Below, piece by piece: positions 1 through 6,897 of a DNA stretch of 10,142 nt. Position numbers and translations under genes: made by a program. The notes below the pieces were generated by a model. The model was not told the origin of the DNA, searched no databases, and saw only the letters and a list, made by a program, of their open reading frames with translations. Origin of the DNA: Betaproteobacteria bacterium (GTDB taxonomy: Bacteria; Pseudomonadota; Gammaproteobacteria; Burkholderiales; SG8-39); contig VBCJ01000016.1 in assembly GCA_005884335.1 (NCBI GenBank), positions 1 to 10,142 on the forward strand, read 5' to 3'. Position 1 is the first letter of the stretch, and each line of letters starts with the position of its first letter.

Positions 1-137
1 TGCGCGACTATCTGGAAACCCTGGATTGGAACAAGACACCGCCTGCGCCACGGCTCCCGGCGGAAGTGATCGCAAAGACTTCCGACAAGTACCGCGAAGC
101 CCTTCGCCGCCTGACAGGACAACAATTGGGAGGATAA
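1..137 (+). CDS. purC: Phosphoribosylaminoimidazole-succinocarboxamide synthase (SAICAR synthase), C-terminal end only
   Basis: Only the last 44 complete codons are present; the gene starts before the window. The readable tail includes RDYLETLDWNKTPPAPRLP followed by a KYREALRRLTG-type end, which matches the C-terminus of the long (yeast ADE1-like) SAICAR synthases rather than the short E. coli form. The enzyme joins CAIR and aspartate in an ATP-dependent step of de novo purine synthesis in the cytoplasm. The stop TAA (135-137) lies 3 bases before the purE start, and the purE ribosome binding site is inside the last purC codons, so the two genes are clearly one transcript. The identification rests on family memory of this tail and on purE being the next gene; the catalytic core is not visible. 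Confidence 0.85.
   Translation, partial: RDYLETLDWNKTPPAPRLPAEVIAKTSDKYREALRRLTGQQLGG
128..133 (+). promoter_or_regulatory. Ribosome binding site of purE
   Basis: GGGAGG lies 7 bases before the purE ATG and overlaps the last codons of purC. It is a strong Shine-Dalgarno match and fixes the purE start at 141. Confidence 0.8.
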
Positions 138-140
138 GAA

Positions 141-635
141 ATGGCTAGCCGCTCGCCCCTTGTCGGGATCGTCATGGGAAGTCCAGGCGATTGGGAGGTG
201 ATGCGCGAGGCGGCGAAGCAGCTCACCGATTTCTCCGTCCCCTACGAAGCCAAGGTACTGTCGGCGCACCGCTCGCCCGACGCGCTCACCGAATGGGTGG
301 AACACTCGAGCGCGAAAGGTGTCCGCTGTTTCATCGCGGGCGCAGGCGGTGCCGCGCATCTGGCCGGGGTGATCGCAGCGAAAACGACGCTTCCCGTGCT
401 CGGGGTGCCGATGCCCTCCAAATATCTGCACGGGTTGGATTCACTGCTTTCGATCGTACAGATGCCCAAGGGGGTCCCGGTCGCGACTTTTGCGATCGGC
501 GAGGCGGGTGCCGCCAACGCGGGACTCTTTGCCGTCGCCATGCTTGCTCAGGGAGACCCGAAACTCGCCAAACTTCTCGCGCAGTTCCGCGCGGGCCAGG
601 CCGAAGCGGTAAAGAACGCCAAGCTGCCGGGTTGA
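141..635 (+). CDS. purE: N5-carboxyaminoimidazole ribonucleotide mutase (class I PurE)
   Basis: This 164-residue protein converts N5-CAIR to CAIR in de novo purine synthesis, supplying the substrate of PurC encoded just upstream. The length fits the family. Visible landmarks are the N-terminal phosphate-binding loop MGSPGDW (residues 12-18, with S14 and D17), the catalytic stretch SAHRSPD (41-47, with H43 and R44), the IAGAGGAAHL loop (near 65-74), the SIVQMPKGVPV segment and the AGAANAGL helix. The R after the catalytic H marks class I (bacterial mutase type, partner PurK) rather than class II, which has K. One oddity: residue 16 is G where most members have S (GS-x-SD). The start is supported by a strong ribosome binding site. 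The stop lies 22 bases before tsaC; no purK intervenes. Confidence 0.95.
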   Translation: MASRSPLVGIVMGSPGDWEVMREAAKQLTDFSVPYEAKVLSAHRSPDALTEWVEHSSAKGVRCFIAGAGGAAHLAGVIAAKTTLPVLGVPMPSKYLHGLDSLLSIVQMPKGVPVATFAIGEAGAANAGLFAVAMLAQGDPKLAKLLAQFRAGQAEAVKNAKLPG

Positions 636-657
636 CACGGGTTCGTCCCGCTTTTCC

Positions 658-1626
658 TTGCCTGCGAAAGTCGACGCGCTCCAATCCGTTCCAATTCGGG
701 ATGCCGTGGCGATACTGCGCCGCGGCGGCCTGGTTGCCTTTCCCACCGAGACGGTCTACGGACTGGGCGCCGACGCGTCCAACCCTGCGGCGGTCGCACG
801 AATCTACAAGGTCAAGGGCCGTCCCGCGGGCCATCCCGTCATCGTTCATATTGGCGATGTCGGGCAGCTCGTTCGCTGGGCTCGCGAGATTCCCGAGGCC
901 GCGACGAAACTCGCAGCGCGCTTCTGGCCGGGGCCGCTGACCTTGGTGCTGAGGCGTGCGCCAGGTGTCGGTAGTCAGCTCACCGGCGGTCAGGATACGG
1001 TTGGCCTGCGCATTCCTGGACATCCGGTCGCTCTTCGGCTCCTCCGGGAATTTGACGGAGGCATCGCGGCTCCGTCGGCGAACCGCTTTGGCCGGATCAG
1101 CCCGACGACGGCGGAGCATGTGCGAATGGATCTGGGAAGCGAAGTCGACCTGGTCCTGGACGGAGGCGCATGCGAGATCGGTATCGAATCCACCATCGTG
1201 GATCTCTCTCGCGGGAGGCCTGTGCTGCTTCGCCCCGGCCGAATCGCTGCAGGGGAAATCGCGGCAACGCTCGGCGTCGCGCCCCTATCGCGCGATTCAG
1301 ATGCCCCACGCGCGCCCGGGACGCTCGCGGCGCACTACGCACCGCGGCAACCGCTCCGGCTCATCGAATCGGACCGGTGGGAGCGAAGCGTACGGGGCAT
1401 TTCGCATGGCCGAGGCGTGCTGTCCTTCCGTTCGCCTCCGGAGGGTGACCTGAGCACGATGTGGATCGAGGCGTCCAGGCAGCCGAACCAGTATGGACAC
1501 GACCTTTACGCTCACCTGCGCGCGCTGGATTCTTCCGGCTGCGATCGGATTCTGGTCGAGGAGCCGCCTGCGACGGCCGACTGGGCTGCAATCCGGGACC
1601 GGCTTGGTCGCGCCCGTTCGGGCTGA
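658..1626 (+). CDS. tsaC: L-threonylcarbamoyladenylate synthase, Sua5 type
   Basis: This 322-residue protein makes threonylcarbamoyl-AMP from threonine, bicarbonate and ATP, the first step of t6A37 modification of ANN-decoding tRNAs. The YrdC domain covers about residues 12-205: FPTETVYGLGA (28-38), the KxR motif in KVKGRP (51-56), SxN in PSANRFG (139-145) and IESTIVD (176-182). A linker with APGTLAAHYAP (219-229) leads into a C-terminal Sua5 domain ending in a typical DWAAIRDRLGRA. It is therefore the long Sua5 form, not the short TsaC. The usual linker has GM where this has GT. The start is uncertain: TTG at 658 gives the expected leader but has no good ribosome binding site, and GTG at 706 is too close to the fold. 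The gene follows purE by 22 bases, probably in the same transcript. Confidence 0.92.
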   Translation: MPAKVDALQSVPIRDAVAILRRGGLVAFPTETVYGLGADASNPAAVARIYKVKGRPAGHPVIVHIGDVGQLVRWAREIPEAATKLAARFWPGPLTLVLRRAPGVGSQLTGGQDTVGLRIPGHPVALRLLREFDGGIAAPSANRFGRISPTTAEHVRMDLGSEVDLVLDGGACEIGIESTIVDLSRGRPVLLRPGRIAAGEIAATLGVAPLSRDSDAPRAPGTLAAHYAPRQPLRLIESDRWERSVRGISHGRGVLSFRSPPEGDLSTMWIEASRQPNQYGHDLYAHLRALDSSGCDRILVEEPPATADWAAIRDRLGRARSG

Positions 1627-1635
1627 GAGGGTGCC

Positions 1636-2376
1636 TTACGCGAGCCCGCCCGCGGAGTCCTTTCTTGTCAGCAGCCGCGCGAAGTTCTCCAGAGAAATCA
1701 AGTGGGCGTAAATGCGCCCCATGATGCCCTTGCGGATCAGGTTCTTGTGCTGCGCGGCGTTGAGGAACTCGAGTTTCCTTTCGTCGACGCGGTGCATGCC
1801 GCCCAGTTTCATGGCTCCACCTTCCTTGAGCGAGGCTTGAAGCGTGAAAGGTTCGAGCAGTGCGTAGTCGGCGAGGATCGCGCACATCTCGCGGCCGCGC
1901 TCGAGATCGGCTTCATACTCCTGCAGCAGCTTCTCGATCGGTTGCCAGCATGGAAGGGCGGCGCCCGAGTCGTCGAACATGCGCTCCCCGTCATCGGAGA
2001 GAAAAGCCTTCTCGACGCAGATCAGCCGATCGGCCTGCTCAACCGAGTTGAGCGTCACCCGCGCCATGCAGAATGGGTGGCGGCGCAAATACGCCGGAAG
2101 GTACGCGGAATTGTCCCATCGGCCGTCGCACAGAAACAGATTCTCGCCTCCCGTGACCCCCAACACTCCGACCGGAATGAAAGTCCGGCCTTGGTCGGTC
2201 GTGATGAACGCGAGCGGGTAGTCGCGGCACGCCACGCCGAACTCCGAATACGAAATCGGCACGGCGTTGACTCTGCGGCAGAATTCGGGGAGCGCACCGG
2301 GAGCGGGCAGCCGTACCTTCTGATCCCTTTGAAGAGGAACGATCTCGCCGTAGCCGAACGGCGGATTGATCTGCAT
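1636..2376 (-). CDS. SapC family protein
   Basis: This 246-residue soluble protein belongs to the SapC family (named after a Campylobacter S-layer locus gene; molecular function not established). Recognisable family stretches are the N-terminal INPPFGYGEIVPL (3-15), NAVPISYSEFGVACRDYPL (37-55), GRWDNSAYLPAYLRRHPF (85-102) and the C-terminal GRIYAHLISLENFARLL. No signal peptide or membrane segment is visible, so it is probably cytoplasmic. The ATG at 2376 is preceded by AGGAA with 5 bases of spacing, and a promoter sits a short distance upstream. The stop lies 9 bases from the stop of tsaC on the other strand, leaving almost no room for a terminator. No S-layer or secretion gene lies nearby, so the family name should not be read as a function. 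Confidence 0.88.
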   Translation of the reverse strand: MQINPPFGYGEIVPLQRDQKVRLPAPGALPEFCRRVNAVPISYSEFGVACRDYPLAFITTDQGRTFIPVGVLGVTGGENLFLCDGRWDNSAYLPAYLRRHPFCMARVTLNSVEQADRLICVEKAFLSDDGERMFDDSGAALPCWQPIEKLLQEYEADLERGREMCAILADYALLEPFTLQASLKEGGAMKLGGMHRVDERKLEFLNAAQHKNLIRKGIMGRIYAHLISLENFARLLTRKDSAGGLA

Positions 2377-2405
2377 GGGAATTCCTGCCGCGCGATTCTG
2401 ACCGC

Positions 2406-2435
2406 ATCATAGCGCCGGCCCATCGCGCCCTGCAA
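2406..2435 (-). promoter_or_regulatory. Predicted sigma-70 promoter of the SapC family gene
   Basis: On the minus strand TATGAT (2411-2406) is a 5/6 match to the -10 box, with TTGCAG (2435-2430) 18 bases upstream as a weaker -35 box. Transcription would start near 2399, giving a leader of about 23 bases that contains the AGGAA ribosome binding site. This is a motif call only. Confidence 0.5.
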
Positions 2436-2476
2436 ATGTTTCACTGCGACGAAGCTCGGCTCGTGCTCGTTTTGCG

Positions 2477-2505
2477 TTGTCGGAGAGGGGGATTGCGGCT
2501 AAAAT
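2477..2505 (+). promoter_or_regulatory. Predicted sigma-70 promoter of the tRNA-Ala gene
   Basis: TTGTCG (2477-2482, 4/6) and TAAAAT (2500-2505, 5/6) are separated by the ideal 17 bases. Transcription would start near 2512, about 5 bases before the mature tRNA, as is usual for tRNA genes. Confidence 0.65.
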
Positions 2506-2516
2506 TGCCGCGACGT

Positions 2517-2592
<76 letters not shown>

Positions 2593-2642
2593 CCGTCCCG
2601 TGAATTTGAAGTATTGTGGGTCGAGCCCCCACTCACCGACGC

Positions 2643-3734
2643 ATGCCCACGCCGCTCAAACTCCTGATTCTCGAAGACAACGCCTTCGACGCCGAGCTCG
2701 AAGTCGGGAAGCTCGAGGCCGCCGGCTACGAATGCGACTGGCAGCAAGTGCAGACCCGGGAGGAATTCGAGGCTTCTCTGGATCGCCCGGAATTCGAGCT
2801 GATCCTCGCCGACTACAATCTTCCGAATTTCGACGGGCTGAGCGCGCTTGGCCTGCTGAGGGAGCGCGGACTGGAAATCCCCTTCGTCCTCATCTCCGGC
2901 ACGCTCGGAGAGGAACGCGCCATCGAGAGCCTCAAAGCGGGCGCCACCGATTACGTGATGAAGGAAAGGCTCGAGCGCCTAGCGCCGGTGGTCACCCGCG
3001 CCTTGAATGACCGCCTCGAGCGGGCCAATCGCAGTGCCGCGCAACAGGCACTGCGGGACGCCCACCGCAGGCTACAGGCGCTTTCGGTGCGACTCCTTCA
3101 GGTGGAAGAAACCGAGCGCCGCCGCATCGCGCGCGAACTGCACGACGGCATCGGACAGCTGCTCACTGCGGTTAAATTGCGCCTCGCGGGCCTCAATCCC
3201 TCCTCAGCAGACTATGGGTCGCGCCGGCGCGAATGCGTTGCGGCGATCGACGACGCGCTCGAGCAAGTGCGTCGCGTGTCGCGCGACCTGAGACCCTCGC
3301 AGTTGGATGATCTTGGTCTGGTGGCGGCGCTGCGCTCGCATCTCGACCAGCAGGCAAGCAGCGCCGGATTCAAGCCGAATTTCACGCATGAGGGAGTGCC
3401 CCTGCGTCTCGCCGCCGAGATCGAGACCACGTGCTTTCGAATCGCGCAGGAGGCGCTGACCAATATCGCGCGTCACGCGCACGCGAGCGAGGTCTGGGTT
3501 ACGCTCGCCGGCACGGAGGAGGAATTGCGTCTGGAGGTGCGTGACAACGGACGGGGTTTCGACGTTGCGGCCGCGCGACTGGGGGCGACGGCCGGCAGGA
3601 GCATGGGGCTGCTGAGCATGGAAGAACGCGCGACGCTCGCCGGCGGGCGACTTGCGATCGACTCGGCGCTCTCGCGGGAGACCCGGCTGAGCCTTGCGCT
3701 CCCTCTGGTCCGAGCCGGCGCGGAACAAGTATGA
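2643..3734 (+). CDS. Soluble histidine kinase with N-terminal receiver domain (REC-HisKA_3-HATPase)
   Basis: This 363-residue protein has a receiver domain at about residues 5-122, with acidic pair E11/D12, phospho-acceptor D57 in LADYNLP, S85 in LISGT and K107 in YVMKE. A coiled linker (about 125-155) follows, then a HisKA_3 dimerisation domain with phospho-acceptor H167 in RIARELHDGIGQ. A HATPase domain (about 255-357) has the N box QEALTNIARHAHA (269-281), the DNGRGF box (301-306) and a glycine-rich GLLSMEERA lid region. The kinase core is of the NarX/DegS class, which partners NarL-type regulators, and such a regulator is the next gene. No membrane segment or PAS/GAF sensor is present, so its input is probably phosphorylation of its own receiver. 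ATG 2643 is chosen because the receiver fold starts right after it; no clear ribosome binding site is seen, and GTG 2616 is an alternative. Confidence 0.9.
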   Translation: MPTPLKLLILEDNAFDAELEVGKLEAAGYECDWQQVQTREEFEASLDRPEFELILADYNLPNFDGLSALGLLRERGLEIPFVLISGTLGEERAIESLKAGATDYVMKERLERLAPVVTRALNDRLERANRSAAQQALRDAHRRLQALSVRLLQVEETERRRIARELHDGIGQLLTAVKLRLAGLNPSSADYGSRRRECVAAIDDALEQVRRVSRDLRPSQLDDLGLVAALRSHLDQQASSAGFKPNFTHEGVPLRLAAEIETTCFRIAQEALTNIARHAHASEVWVTLAGTEEELRLEVRDNGRGFDVAAARLGATAGRSMGLLSMEERATLAGGRLAIDSALSRETRLSLALPLVRAGAEQV

Positions 3735-4384
3735 CCCCGGTGCGTGTACTTCTCGCGGATGATCACGCGTTGGTGCGCGCCGGAATACGCGCGCTCCTGG
3801 AAGGTCTGGAAGGGGTTACGGTCGTGGCCGAAGCAGGCAACGGCAGCGAAGTGCTGGAGCTTGCGCGCAAGCATCGCCCGGACGTCGTGCTGCTTGACAT
3901 TTCCATGCCCGGACTCGGGGGACTCGAGGCCAGCGCTCTGCTCAAGCAGGACCTTCCGGAGGTGCGCGTGGTGATGCTTTCCATGCACGCCAACGAGGAA
4001 TACGTGCTGCAGGCGCTGCGCGCGGGAGCTTCAGGCTACATGCTCAAGGATTCCGCGACCGCTGAGCTGGAGCTCGCGCTGCAAGCCGTGATGCAAGGCG
4101 AAACCTATCTCAGCCCGCGCATCTCGAAGCAGATGGTGGAAGGCTACGTGCAGCGTGTCGGGGGCGAGCAGCCCAAGTCTGACAACCTGACGCCGCGGCA
4201 GCGCCAAGTCCTGCAGCTTATCGCCGGGGGTTACAGCACCAAGGAAATCGCCTATCGCCTTGAGCTTTCCGTGAAGACCGTGGAGACCCATCGCGCCCAG
4301 CTGATGGATCGGTTGCAGATCCGCGATATCGCCGGTCTGGTGAAGTACGCGATCCGCAACGGCCTCGTCACCGCCGCAAAATAA
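3731..4384 (+). CDS. NarL/FixJ-type response regulator with LuxR DNA-binding domain
   Basis: This 217-residue protein has a receiver domain (about 4-118) with D10/D11, phospho-acceptor D56 in LLDISMP, S84 and K106 in YMLKD. A LuxR-type helix-turn-helix follows (about 152-212), with LTPRQRQVLQLIAGGYSTKEIA (two parts, 153-174) and SVKTVETHRAQLMDRL (180-195) as its recognition region. It should be phosphorylated by the HisKA_3 kinase just upstream and then bind DNA as a dimer. Its ATG overlaps the kinase stop as ATGA, with GGAA 5 bases upstream, so translation is coupled and the two are a cognate pair. Target genes cannot be read from the sequence; no obvious repeat-type operator was seen. Confidence 0.93.
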   Translation: MTPVRVLLADDHALVRAGIRALLEGLEGVTVVAEAGNGSEVLELARKHRPDVVLLDISMPGLGGLEASALLKQDLPEVRVVMLSMHANEEYVLQALRAGASGYMLKDSATAELELALQAVMQGETYLSPRISKQMVEGYVQRVGGEQPKSDNLTPRQRQVLQLIAGGYSTKEIAYRLELSVKTVETHRAQLMDRLQIRDIAGLVKYAIRNGLVTAAK

Positions 4385-4398
4385 TAGAATTTGAAATC

Positions 4399-4404
4399 AA
4401 GAGG
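4399..4404 (+). promoter_or_regulatory. Ribosome binding site supporting the TTG start of the single-domain receiver
   Basis: AAGAGG lies 6 bases before TTG 4411. This favours that start over the in-frame GTG at 4465, which would remove only the unstructured N-terminus. Confidence 0.6.
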
Positions 4405-4410
4405 TTCTCG

Positions 4411-4884
4411 TTGAAGCGCATCGGTACATCGGGCTTGAACAAGGAATCTCAGCCATGCCTTGCTGTGGCAAAGCCCGTCGTCCTCCTGCTCGACGACGAC
4501 GAGAAGGATCTGACGTTGCTCGAGCAGATCCTGCGCCCCGACGGATTCCAGGTGCTGAAGACGACCGATCCGGCGCGCGCCTTCGAACTGCTCGCGAGTC
4601 ATCCGGTCGGGATCGTGATCTCCGACCAAAACATGCCAGGGCTCACCGGGGTGGAGTTCCTAAGCCAGGTGAGAAAGCTCTATCCCGACGTGATAAGAAT
4701 AGTCTTCACCAGCTCCCACGATCCCAAGGTGTTCGCCGACGCGGTCAACGAAGCTGGCGTTCACAAGTTCATGATGAAAGACTGGGATAGGGAGCGGCTG
4801 CGCACGGAGGTGCGCGAGGTGTCTCGCCGCTATCGCTCGAGCACCGCCACGAAAATCCCGCCCCCCGAGTCACCGGCAGCCTAA
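4411..4884 (+). CDS. Single-domain response regulator (receiver only)
   Basis: This 157-residue protein is one receiver domain (about 22-140) with short disordered ends; the C-terminus is rich in P, S, T and A. The acidic residues are D28-D30, the phospho-acceptor is D72 in ISDQNMPGLTG, T100 is in VFTSS and K123 is in FMMKDWD. The sequence resembles receivers found in RpfG-type regulators, but the usual KPWD is KDWD here and no HD-GYP or other output domain follows. It is therefore likely a phosphate-transfer or sink protein acting by protein-protein contact. It starts 26 bases after the NarL-type regulator and probably shares its transcript, although TAGAAT at 4385-4390 could be a weak separate -10 box. 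The TTG start is supported by its ribosome binding site. Confidence 0.88.
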   Translation: MKRIGTSGLNKESQPCLAVAKPVVLLLDDDEKDLTLLEQILRPDGFQVLKTTDPARAFELLASHPVGIVISDQNMPGLTGVEFLSQVRKLYPDVIRIVFTSSHDPKVFADAVNEAGVHKFMMKDWDRERLRTEVREVSRRYRSSTATKIPPPESPAA

Positions 4885-4909
4885 GGGCGACGCAAAAACG
4901 GGGCGTCCC
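4885..4909 (+). terminator. Possible hairpin terminator between convergent genes
   Basis: GGG and ACGC (with a CG bulge between them) can pair with GCGT and CCC across a 9-base loop, directly after the receiver stop and before the convergent transporter stop. No T tract follows on either strand, so it is at best a weak or factor-assisted terminator. Confidence 0.3.
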
Positions 4910-4932
4910 TCATCCTCGAATCGGCGTCAAGG

Positions 4933-6897
4933 CTAAACACTTAGTTTCATCGGCAGGATGACCATTTGCATGCCGCGTAGATGGAAGCGCCGTTGCAGTG
5001 CCATCGCGGCCTGGTTGTGCAGTATCTGCGTCAACCAGTTGTCTTCGTCGAAGATGAGCTTACTGGTGAAGAAAATGGCGTTGGGGAACTCGCCCAGGAC
5101 GCGTTCAGCGAGCCGCGTGAATTCATCGATCGGATCGGTGCCGAACGACAGGTATGACTTTGCTGCCCATCCCTTGCTGTTGCAGAAGTTGACGAAGTAG
5201 GAAAGCGAGGCGTTCGCCTCAACCTTCATCGCTTCGAGGTCTTCGCGCCCGCCAAAGCTCTGCGCGTCCACCGTGCGCGCGTTGACGAAGATGAAGTTCT
5301 TGAAATGGTCCGGGAACATGCGCTGTACCCAGAGCAGCGCGTGCAGGCCGCCGCCGCGCGAGGAGCCTACCAGAAACGCCGCGGTGGGCCGGTTGGGGTC
5401 CGGCTTGGGCGGATTGGCGACGCTGCCAAAGGGAATGCCCGAAAAGTCGGCGTCGATTTTCTTCAGCTGCGCCTTGGCCCAGTCGTAGTGGTTGCGGATG
5501 GTCACGCATACGGCGATGATCGCCGCGATGATGAGGACTGTCAGCCATCCACCGTCAAGGAACTTCTCGACGAGCAGCATGAGCAGAATGCCCGCACACA
5601 CGAGGAACCCCGCAGCCGACAGCGCCAGCCTCCCGAGCCAGTTTCGCCCCGCGCGCAGCCGGGCCCAGTACAGGCACAGGCCGAAGAGCGACACGGCGAA
5701 GGTCAGGAAAACGCTCAAGCTGTAGAGGACGACGAGCGTGGAAACGCTGCCGCCGGTCCACAGAAGGATGACGAGCGCTCCGATCCCCATGACCAGAATG
5801 CCGTTCTGGGTGACGAGCCGCGTCGACAGATAGCGGAACTGGTGCGGCACCCAGGAATCGGCGGCCATGTTGGAGAGCACGGCGGGACCGCCCAGGAATC
5901 CGGTGTTGGCGGCGACGAAGAGAAGCCCTGCTTCAAGCGCAAGCACCACCAACAAGGCAGCGCCGGCCATGCGGGCGTCCCAGCCGAAGCTGTCTATGAT
6001 CGCTCCAAAAGCGACTGCGTTGAGTGTCTGTCCTTCCACCGGGCTCGCACCCCACAGCAGATACAGCAAAATGATTCCGCCGGCGGTAAAAGCGAGGGAC
6101 AGCGCCATGTAGAGCATGGTGACCTTGCCGGTGTGCACTCGCGGCTCCGCTAGCACGTTGACGTTGTTCGACACCGCTTCGATCCCAGTGTAGGTGCCTC
6201 CCCCCTGCGAATAGGCGAGCAGGAGCAGCGCTGCGACGCCGGTCCAGCCGAGCTGGCCTGAAAGCTCCAAAGTTCCGCGCCAAACATCGGGGACCAGAGT
6301 CGGCAGCGCCGTCGCATGGGAGAGCACTCCGTACACGATCAGGAGCGCGTGCGTGAGAATGAAACCGAGAAAGATCGGCAGCAGCACCGTGATGGCTTCC
6401 TTCATCCCACGCAGGTTGAGCAGCACGAGCGCCACGATGAACGTGACCTCGGCCGCAAGCTTGTACGGCTGGAAGCCGAGCGGGAAAAGCGAGAACAGAG
6501 CGTCGACGCCGCTCGCTATCGAAATCGAAATGGTGAGCACGTAATCGAGAATGAGTGCGGCACCCGAGGTGAGGCCCGCGTAGGGGCCGATCAGCCGCGT
6601 GGCGACCCGGTAGCCGCCCCCGCCCGTGGGAAACAGCTCGATGACCTGGTTGTAGGCGAGCGCGATGATGAGCACGGTCGCCGCCGTGGCGAGCGCGAGG
6701 TAAAGGCCTAGCTCCGTGTGCTCGCCCAGCGCGCGAAACGCCTCTTCGGGGCCATAGCAGGAGGACGATATCCCGTCGGCTCCCAGGCCTACCCAGGCGA
6801 AAAAAGCGACAAGCGCGATATGCCGTCGTGCCTTCGTATCCAGTGGGTCGAGCGGCTTGCCGAACAGCCTCTGGCGCAGATTCGCAAACTCGCTCAT
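4933..6897 (-). CDS. APC-superfamily transporter, KimA/YdaO-like (probable potassium uptake)
   Basis: This 654-residue protein has about 12 membrane helices in residues 27-467 and a cytosolic C-terminal domain of about 180 residues, the layout of Bacillus KimA (607 residues). Family similarity is clear in GADGISSSCYGPEE (39-52), FPTGGGGYRVATRLIGPYAGL (89-109), DYVLTISISIASGVDAL (118-134), the TGIEAVSNN helix (237-245), AANTGF (329-334), RNHYDWAKAQLKK (468-480) and the end LTQILHNQAA...LP. Residues at the KimA ion path appear kept: D41, Y48, D118, T122, S126, T237, E240 and Y392 (equivalences from memory). KimA is a high-affinity K+/H+ symporter; K+ transport here is inferred, and an amino acid substrate cannot be excluded. 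The ATG overlaps the stop of the upstream TPR gene (ATGA) and has no ribosome binding site of its own, implying coupled translation. Confidence 0.83.
   Translation of the reverse strand: MSEFANLRQRLFGKPLDPLDTKARRHIALVAFFAWVGLGADGISSSCYGPEEAFRALGEHTELGLYLALATAATVLIIALAYNQVIELFPTGGGGYRVATRLIGPYAGLTSGAALILDYVLTISISIASGVDALFSLFPLGFQPYKLAAEVTFIVALVLLNLRGMKEAITVLLPIFLGFILTHALLIVYGVLSHATALPTLVPDVWRGTLELSGQLGWTGVAALLLLAYSQGGGTYTGIEAVSNNVNVLAEPRVHTGKVTMLYMALSLAFTAGGIILLYLLWGASPVEGQTLNAVAFGAIIDSFGWDARMAGAALLVVLALEAGLLFVAANTGFLGGPAVLSNMAADSWVPHQFRYLSTRLVTQNGILVMGIGALVILLWTGGSVSTLVVLYSLSVFLTFAVSLFGLCLYWARLRAGRNWLGRLALSAAGFLVCAGILLMLLVEKFLDGGWLTVLIIAAIIAVCVTIRNHYDWAKAQLKKIDADFSGIPFGSVANPPKPDPNRPTAAFLVGSSRGGGLHALLWVQRMFPDHFKNFIFVNARTVDAQSFGGREDLEAMKVEANASLSYFVNFCNSKGWAAKSYLSFGTDPIDEFTRLAERVLGEFPNAIFFTSKLIFDEDNWLTQILHNQAAMALQRRFHLRGMQMVILPMKLSV

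Noticed and set aside
638..657. Small hairpin CGGG-TTCGT-CCCG followed by CTTTTCC between purE and tsaC
   Set aside because: The stem has only 4 base pairs and the T run is short; it lies at the tsaC start and is too weak to call a terminator.
331..1119. 262-codon minus-strand open frame across purE and tsaC
   Set aside because: It runs across two well-identified genes and their junction, and its arginine-rich product shows no family.
629..1626. GGGTTGA at the purE stop and GGGCTGA at the tsaC stop resemble the recG-flanking heptamer
   Set aside because: Each is a single copy with no tandem neighbour and is explained by a final glycine codon followed by TGA. Only the tandem arrays at 7704-7851 and 9866-9902 are counted.
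1702..2412. 236-codon open frame on the plus strand opposite the SapC family gene
   Set aside because: It is the complement of a gene with clear family similarity, has no domain of its own and no promoter or ribosome binding site.
2616..2632. GTGGG/CCCAC inverted repeat between the tRNA and the kinase gene
   Set aside because: A 5-base-pair stem with no T tract is too little for a terminator, and it would also occlude the alternative GTG start; kept only as a note.
5305..6153. 282-codon open frame on the plus strand opposite the KimA-like transporter
   Set aside because: The product is hydrophilic and low in complexity (Q, E, R, H-rich), as expected from reading membrane-protein codons backwards.
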